From: Acanthamoeba castellanii str. Neff
Taxonomy: Eukaryota > Discosea > Longamoebia > Acanthamoebidae
Assembly (NCBI RefSeq): GCF_000313135.1
Contig: NW_004457632.1
Span: forward strand, 139,157-151,626
Length of the DNA stretch: 12,470 nucleotides
Direction: 5' to 3'
The translations under genes and the position numbers were made by a program. Shown piece by piece: positions 8,101 to 12,470 of this stretch (the stretch's first letter is position 1; every line of letters begins with the position of its first letter). The notes under the pieces were generated by a model. The model made no database searches, had not been told where the DNA came from, and saw nothing but the letters and a program-made list of their open reading frames with translations.

Positions 8101-11100
8101 GAATCGAATCCAGGTGTTGGGGTGGAAGAGCATGGGAGTGGTCTTCTGGGCGATGTTGATGAGGATGGGCTTGCGGAACAGGCCCAACTCGCACAGGCAG
8201 CCCATGCAGTTGATGGCCTTGTCAATCACGAACTCTTCTTCGTCTGCATCGACAACAGCAACACAATGTTTGGTTCGTGTCGTGTGCGTGCGTGCGTGCG
8301 TGCGTGTGCGTGCGTGCGTGCGTGCGTTATAATGAAGCTGTACCAGCAAGGGCCTGCTCGATGCAGGGCAGGATGTAGAGCTCCAGCGACTTGTCTCCAA
8401 CAAAGGCAGCCACGCCGACGATGTTGTGGAAGAACGCGCAGCGCAGTTGCCAATCGCTGTGCTCGTTGACGAACGTGATCAAGTGAAGCAGCAGTGTCGT
8501 CTCCGTCTTGAATCGGCCAAAGAAGATGCACAACCTCGTGATGTCCTGGTGTGTGTGTGGTCCCATCATTATGCCTTAGCACGCAATGCCATCGGCGATG
8601 AGCTTCACACGTGCGGGTGGAACGCTTACCATGAGAAGAGTGCGCTTGACGCTGGACGACCTCTCGCGCGACAGGATGTGAACAACGATCTCGTGGAAGG
8701 TGTCCTGCAACTCCTTGAGCTCCATGTCGTACGACGCCTGCGAAAACCGAGAACTGAATTAACCCTTTTGAAACTAAAATCGAAAATTAAAACGAAAACG
8801 AAAGCGAAAGCCAAGGCCGGAGGCTCGAACCTGGTGGGGCAGGAGCTCGCCGTTCCAGTTGGTGCTGCTGGAGTGGGCGCTGAGGTCGCCCATGGCGACC
8901 CGCTTGAACAGCTGCGAGGTCTCGAGGAACCGGCGGGCGATCTCGGCGAGCTGCGCCAGGTTCTCGGCGAAGGCGAGTCGCACGATTTCCTCGTTGGCTG
9001 TGTGGAACTCGGAGAGGGCGGGCAGGATGTACTCGGGGAAGATGTGCGAGTCGCTGGGACCGAACTCCGTCACCTTCTCGAGCTGCCCTCACACGCAAAA
9101 ACCGTAAGTCCAATCGACACACGACACACGCGACACGCGACACACACGACACGCGCGACACACGACCGCACAGGAAGGTTCTGCGTACGATTTTGGTGAG
9201 TGTGCGCAGGGCGGTGACTTTGATGAGCGAGTGCTGGTCCGAGAGGAGGGACACCACGTAGGGCACGAGCCTCTGCAGCCGGCACTGGTCGTCCACTACG
9301 GTATCAACTTGACAAAGACGTCGAGCGCCAGCAACCGCGAATGCTGCAGCGATGGCCAGAGACGCAAAAGAATGGGAGTGTCAGCGTGCGTGTGCGGTTG
9401 TGTGTGCGTCCAAGGTTGGGCAGGAAGCGAATGCCGTACCGGCGTGCGGACGTTCCTGATAGACGAGCAGAGAACGTTGAGGATGAGAACGAAGCCCTCG
9501 GTGCCACGGGTGAGACTCGTCATTTCCGGCACAGCCTCGGCGGGTGTCTCCGTGGCGTCCGTGTTGATGGCGCGCACCAGGTCCTTAGGCTCCTGCAAGT
9601 GGACCAGTCAGTGGACCGTAAAGCTAAGTCGTCCGACATGCATGTCTGCGCGTGTGGGACTACCTTGTCGCCTCCTCGTGGGGAGATCACAGGGTCGCTC
9701 TCACCGCCAACCGACGGCGGGGGCCGCAGCGCGTCGCCGCTGCCCTCCCCCTTGTAGTCGCTCAGGGCATGCGCGTCCAGGCCGAACGGGCGACTGGGGC
9801 GCCGCGTCGAAGGCGATGCGGGCGCCGCGCCCTCGAGATGGTGGATGAACTTCTCCGTGTTGAGCAGGAGCGTGAAGGCGTTGTCCTTGCCGCCGTCCTT
9901 GTCATGGTCGCCGTTGTCGTACTCGGCCTCGGCCTCGTCACTGGCGGTGCCGCCCTCGCCGTTGGCCTGCCGTCGCTTTCGGCCGTTGGGTGTGGTGGCC
10001 CCGCTGCTGGCCAGCGTGGAGCCAGAGTAGGAGCGCGGGATAGCCGCGCTGCTGCTGCGGGTGGGCAGACCCGCCGGCGAGGATTCGGTAAGCGAGGCCG
10101 GGTGGCTGGGCAGGGGAAGTGCGGGCGACGAAGTCAGCGAGGACTGAGGCGGTGCTGCTGGGCACGCGTGTGTCGTGTCGTGTCGTGTCGTATGCCGGGT
10201 CAGTTGAGTGGTACGAGAGGCCATATGTGCCGCGCGTGAGGAAGGCGGGTGCACTGGCGTACAGGTGAATTGGGAGAGGATGCGATCAAACTGCTGGTGG
10301 ATGGTGGCGACCTTGTTGTCGGCGTCCATGACCATCAACTCCAGCATCAGCTCATCCTGCAAAAATGCAAAGTACTCTGGGAACGCCTCCGGGGTCCTGG
10401 CCACGCACGACACCCGTCATGTGAGCACTGGTAGTCAAGAAAGGGGCGGTTTCGGGGGGAAGCGACGCACCAGGTCTTGAGGTAGTAGTCGGCACTGTCA
10501 CGAAGGTTGGGGTCCAGCTGGATCATGGCCTTGACCAGCCGCTGCACGCCCTTGTCCTGGATGCGCTCGATGAAGGGTGTCGGGTCGTATTCGCCCTTGC
10601 GATAGCTCAGCAGCTGGGGCGAGGTGAAGATGGGCTGGCCCTCCAGGAACAGCTCCGCGATGACGCAGCCGAGCGAGAAGATGTCCATGGCCGGCGTGAG
10701 CTCGCCCTTGACGGGGATTTTGTCTCCGGAGGAGTAGAACCTCTCCGGCGCCAGGTAGCACGTGCCGCGCTCTCCGGTGTCGAAGAAGAAGTTGAACGGC
10801 CAAGGGTTGTTCTGTTATGCAATGACGATCAGTTACCGCACACGCACACGCACACGCACACGCACACGCACACGCAGGGGGGCAAAAACCTCGGGTATGT
10901 AGGTGGGCTTGTAGCAGGCAAAGTCGGAGAGGTAGATCCACATCCAGCTGGTGACCAGCACATTCTCGCACTTGATGTCGCCGTGGCAAACGCCTCGCGC
11001 GTGGGCCTGGCTCAGCGCGCGCAGCAGCTGGAACGTGATCCACTTTTTCTCGATGTCCGTGAGGAAAGGCCGCGTTCTAAACACACACACAGCACACACG

Positions 11101-11643
11101 AAAGCGATGTAAGGAACGTGTGTTGAGGTCAGGATGGTGGGTGGTGGGTGGTGATGGGTACCCGATGCGATCGTAGAGGTTGTAGAGGAAGTACTGGCGG
11201 ATGAGGTAGCCGGCCTTCTCCGTCTCGATGAAGCGTTGGAAGGGAAACACGTTCGGGTTTCGTATGTGGGCAAACTTCTCCTGTATGTCTGCACCACACA
11301 ACCACGAAGATTACATATCGTAAAACAATAAAAGAAGATGTTAAATCGCAAAAGGAACCTAATAAATGGACATATAATAATATAATATTATTTTGTAATC
11401 TAAAATAAGAAGATTGCGTTGGGGTGGGGTACCTGTAAGCTTGTCCACGTATTCTCTTAGGGAGCCTTGCTGTAGTTTCACGTAGACCTTGACCACAACG
11501 GCGCCTTCGTCGGGCAAGCACTGGCACTTGATGGTACGCAGAAAGCGTCCGTTGCCAAGGGGCTGATCGTAGACGATTTTCTCTGATAATTCATGCAGGT
11601 AATTATTCAGATGAACCGCCTGCGTGGCCACCTTATTTCCCAT
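5158..11643 (-). CDS. VPS15: VPS15 (PIK3R4/p150), regulatory pseudokinase of VPS34 PI3-kinase
   Basis: Predicted exons: 11643-11433, 11288-11162, 11076-10890, 10811-10471, 10396-10263, 10157-9664, 9592-9440, 9343-9189, 9082-8831, 8737-8630, 8545-8344, 8243-8100, 8024-7879, 7770-7605, 7500-7374, 7255-7084, 7005-6699, 6546-6316, 6239-5779, 5673-5158; about 1544 residues (human 1358). VPS15 scaffolds VPS34 on endosomes and phagophores for PI3P synthesis, autophagy and vesicle sorting. Residues 1-6, MGNKVA, fit N-myristoylation and fix the start. The kinase domain (about 30-290) has a GNGRF loop, Lys52, HGDIKCEN at 144 and DFA at 164; HGD and DFA for HRD and DFG are typical of VPS15. Then comes a low-complexity region (about 334-497), HEAT repeats (about 500-885, e.g. 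[45 protein letters not shown]), a linker, and C-terminal WD40 repeats (about 1060-1544: [51 protein letters not shown]). Phases close throughout except exon 9343-9189, which is one base short. Confidence 0.93.
5711..5765. repeat. Intronic TG dinucleotide repeat
   Basis: Long (TG)n tracts with GCGCGC and TTG interruptions in VPS15 intron 5674-5778, ending about ten bases before the exon. The sense strand is CA-rich. Likely length-variable between strains. Confidence 0.8.
6581..6669. repeat. Intronic GCGAC and CACACGACA repeats
   Basis: GCGAC units followed by (CA)n-CGA units for nearly 90 bp in VPS15 intron 6547-6698, filling most of it. The sense pre-mRNA is GTGTCGTG-rich. Confidence 0.8.
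7803..7830. repeat. Intronic CA microsatellite
   Basis: A short (CA)n run in VPS15 intron 7771-7878, followed by a small direct repeat, gagaggagag, near 7850-7865. Confidence 0.65.
8285..8327. repeat. Intronic tetranucleotide repeat (GCGT)
   Basis: About ten copies of GCGT/CGTG with one GT slip, within the 100-nt VPS15 intron 8244-8343. It begins shortly after the donor in the sense direction, where it reads ACGC. Confidence 0.8.
9115..9166. repeat. Intronic CGACACA-type repeat
   Basis: Irregular CGACACAC and GCGACAC units in VPS15 intron 9083-9188. The repeat leaves only about 20 nt to the donor side and about 30 nt to the acceptor side. Confidence 0.7.
10837..10876. repeat. Intronic hexanucleotide repeat (CGCACA)
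   Basis: About six and a half near-perfect copies of CGCACA in the 78-nt VPS15 intron 10812-10889, so half of the intron is repeat. It sits next to the donor (gtttttg). The sense strand is TGTGCG. Confidence 0.85.
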
Positions 11644-11972
11644 CTTTCGAGACCACCAGACTCAGCAATCTATCATCAACGTTGTTCTCAAAGCATCAAT
11701 TCTGTTGCCCAAAGCAAGAAAGTGGCGATGAAATTCCCTCACCCAAAAGAAAAGCTTTTGGAAATGGTTAATAATAAAAATACAGTGTGAAAAACCTGAG
11801 CAAGGACATGTGTTGTCTGACTCCTCTCCCTCTTCACCTCACCTCTTCATCTTCTCTCCTTCCTTTCTCTGTTCCTTCCAGTCATATGACTGTCGCCTTG
11901 TTGTGGATGATCTGTCTCCTTGCTTGTCGTGGCTGGTTCTCCCCCAGTTGTTGTTTGTTGTTCGTCTACTGC
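11644..11972 (-). promoter_or_regulatory. Intergenic region: kinase 3' end and VPS15 upstream region
   Basis: 329 bp without a convincing gene. It should hold the 3' UTR of the TKL kinase (stop at 11975-11973) and the promoter and 5' UTR of VPS15 (ATG at 11643), both on the minus strand. The VPS15-proximal half is AT-rich. A short inverted repeat, CCAAAA and TTTTGG with a 7-nt spacer, lies at 11743-11761. On the plus strand 11819-11880 is strongly pyrimidine-rich, so the kinase mRNA side is purine-rich. I see no TATA box and no AATAAA on the minus strand. Roles are inferred from position. Confidence 0.5.
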
Positions 11973-12470
11973 TCAGGGCTGGTCCCGGTCGTTGTCTTCG
12001 CCGATGAGCGAATCGAGGAACGTGACCACGTCCTCCATCTTGGGCCGCTTCTCGGGCTTGTTGTGCCAGCACTTCTTCATGATCTTCTTGTACTCCTGTT
12101 GGTGGTAAACACAACGCCGGTGAGCCTCAAGAGCGCTTCGATTCAAGAGAGAGAGAGAGAGCAGTGGAAGGAGAACGTACGGCGGGGCAGTCCTGGGGAA
12201 TCTGGGGCCTCTTGCCCTCGAGCACGTCCAGCGAGACGCCCATGAAGTTGCGTCCGGCGTAGGGCTGCTTGCGGGTCAGCATCTCCCACATGACGACGCC
12301 GAAGCTGTACAGATCGGCCTTCTCGGAGTACTTCTCGCCGCGAATGATCTCCGGCGCGGTCCAGGCCGGCGTGCCGCAGCGGGTCATGGTGGCGTTCTCC
12401 TCCTTGATGCGCGCGAAGCCGAAATCGGCGACCTTCACGTTCCAGGTCTCGTCCACGAGCAGGTTGGACG
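11973..12470 (-). CDS. TKL-family protein kinase, C-terminal end
   Basis: Partial gene entering from the right edge. Exons 12470-12181 (first complete codon at 12468) and 12095-11973; intron 12096-12180 starts gtacgt and ends cag, phase 0. The fragment has about 136 residues and covers the second half of a kinase domain. It shows SNLLVDE from the end of the catalytic loop, VADFGFARI (intact DFG), RCGTPAWTAPEII (activation segment and APE), DLYSFGVVMWEMLTRKQPYA (subdomain IX), and after the splice CWHNKPEKRPKMEDVVTFLD (conserved Arg of subdomain XI). These motifs and the GRNFMGVSLDVLEG segment point to the tyrosine-kinase-like group, greatly expanded in Acanthamoeba, where such domains often end very large multi-domain proteins. 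The visible motifs suggest an active kinase. The protein ends 11 residues after the domain (IGEDNDRDQP). Upstream domains and substrate are unknown. Confidence 0.9.

Noticed and set aside
8426..9199. 257-codon plus-strand open frame
   Set aside because: Antisense of VPS15 HEAT exons and their introns. It includes translated intron repeats ([14 protein letters not shown] runs) and no family motif.
2717..10889. Idea that the intronic GTGTCGTG motif always follows the direction of transcription
   Set aside because: It holds for several introns (2717-2805, 6547-6698, 9083-9188, MGM101 1273-1371) but is reversed in others (3001-3142, 5674-5778, 8244-8343, 10158-10262), so there is no consistent orientation.
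11870..11885. Splice-acceptor-like signal (pyrimidine tract then TTCCAG) on the plus strand
   Set aside because: No plus-strand coding exon with recognisable content follows. The region is the 3' side of the minus-strand kinase gene.

Overview
The window reads as nuclear DNA of a free-living amoebozoan, most likely Acanthamoeba (inference). The coding DNA is GC-rich. It is split by short GT-AG introns, about 69-155 nt, carrying simple repeats built from CACACGACAC or its complement. Intergenic gaps are very short, and the proteins look like amoebozoan versions of conserved eukaryotic families. I see no sign of bacterial, plasmid or viral gene organisation.

Layout from left to right. (1) 1-399, minus: N-terminal part of an FHA-domain protein of kanadaptin/NIPP1 type, cut by the window edge. 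(2) 566-1936, plus: three-exon gene for an MGM101-like mitochondrial genome maintenance protein with a clear targeting presequence; it diverges from gene 1 across a 166-bp gap. (3) 2026-5095, minus: about 13 exons encoding PIG-Q/GPI1, the membrane subunit of the GPI-GlcNAc transferase; it converges with gene 2 with only 89 bp between the stop codons. (4) 5158-11643, minus: about 20 exons encoding VPS15 (PIK3R4/p150), the myristoylated pseudokinase-HEAT-WD40 scaffold of the VPS34 PI3-kinase. Its stop lies 62 bp upstream of the PIG-Q start. (5) 11973-12470, minus: the C-terminal end of a tyrosine-kinase-like (TKL) protein kinase, cut by the right edge.

Almost all of the sequence is exon, intron or short intergenic spacer of these five genes. 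Exons were joined by reading frame, intron phase and family conservation. In VPS15 and PIG-Q the phases close across nearly every junction, which supports the models strongly. The one exception in VPS15 is exon 9343-9189, which is one base short: a conserved HEAT segment shifts frame near 9299. This is the most concrete anomaly in the window.

The genes do not form a pathway. VPS15 and PIG-Q both work on phosphatidylinositol-derived lipids at internal membranes, but their adjacency may be chance. I did not find a convincing undescribed system. The points worth a second look are the VPS15 frame break, the C-terminal module on MGM101, the frame-neutral introns and the extreme compaction between VPS15 and PIG-Q.
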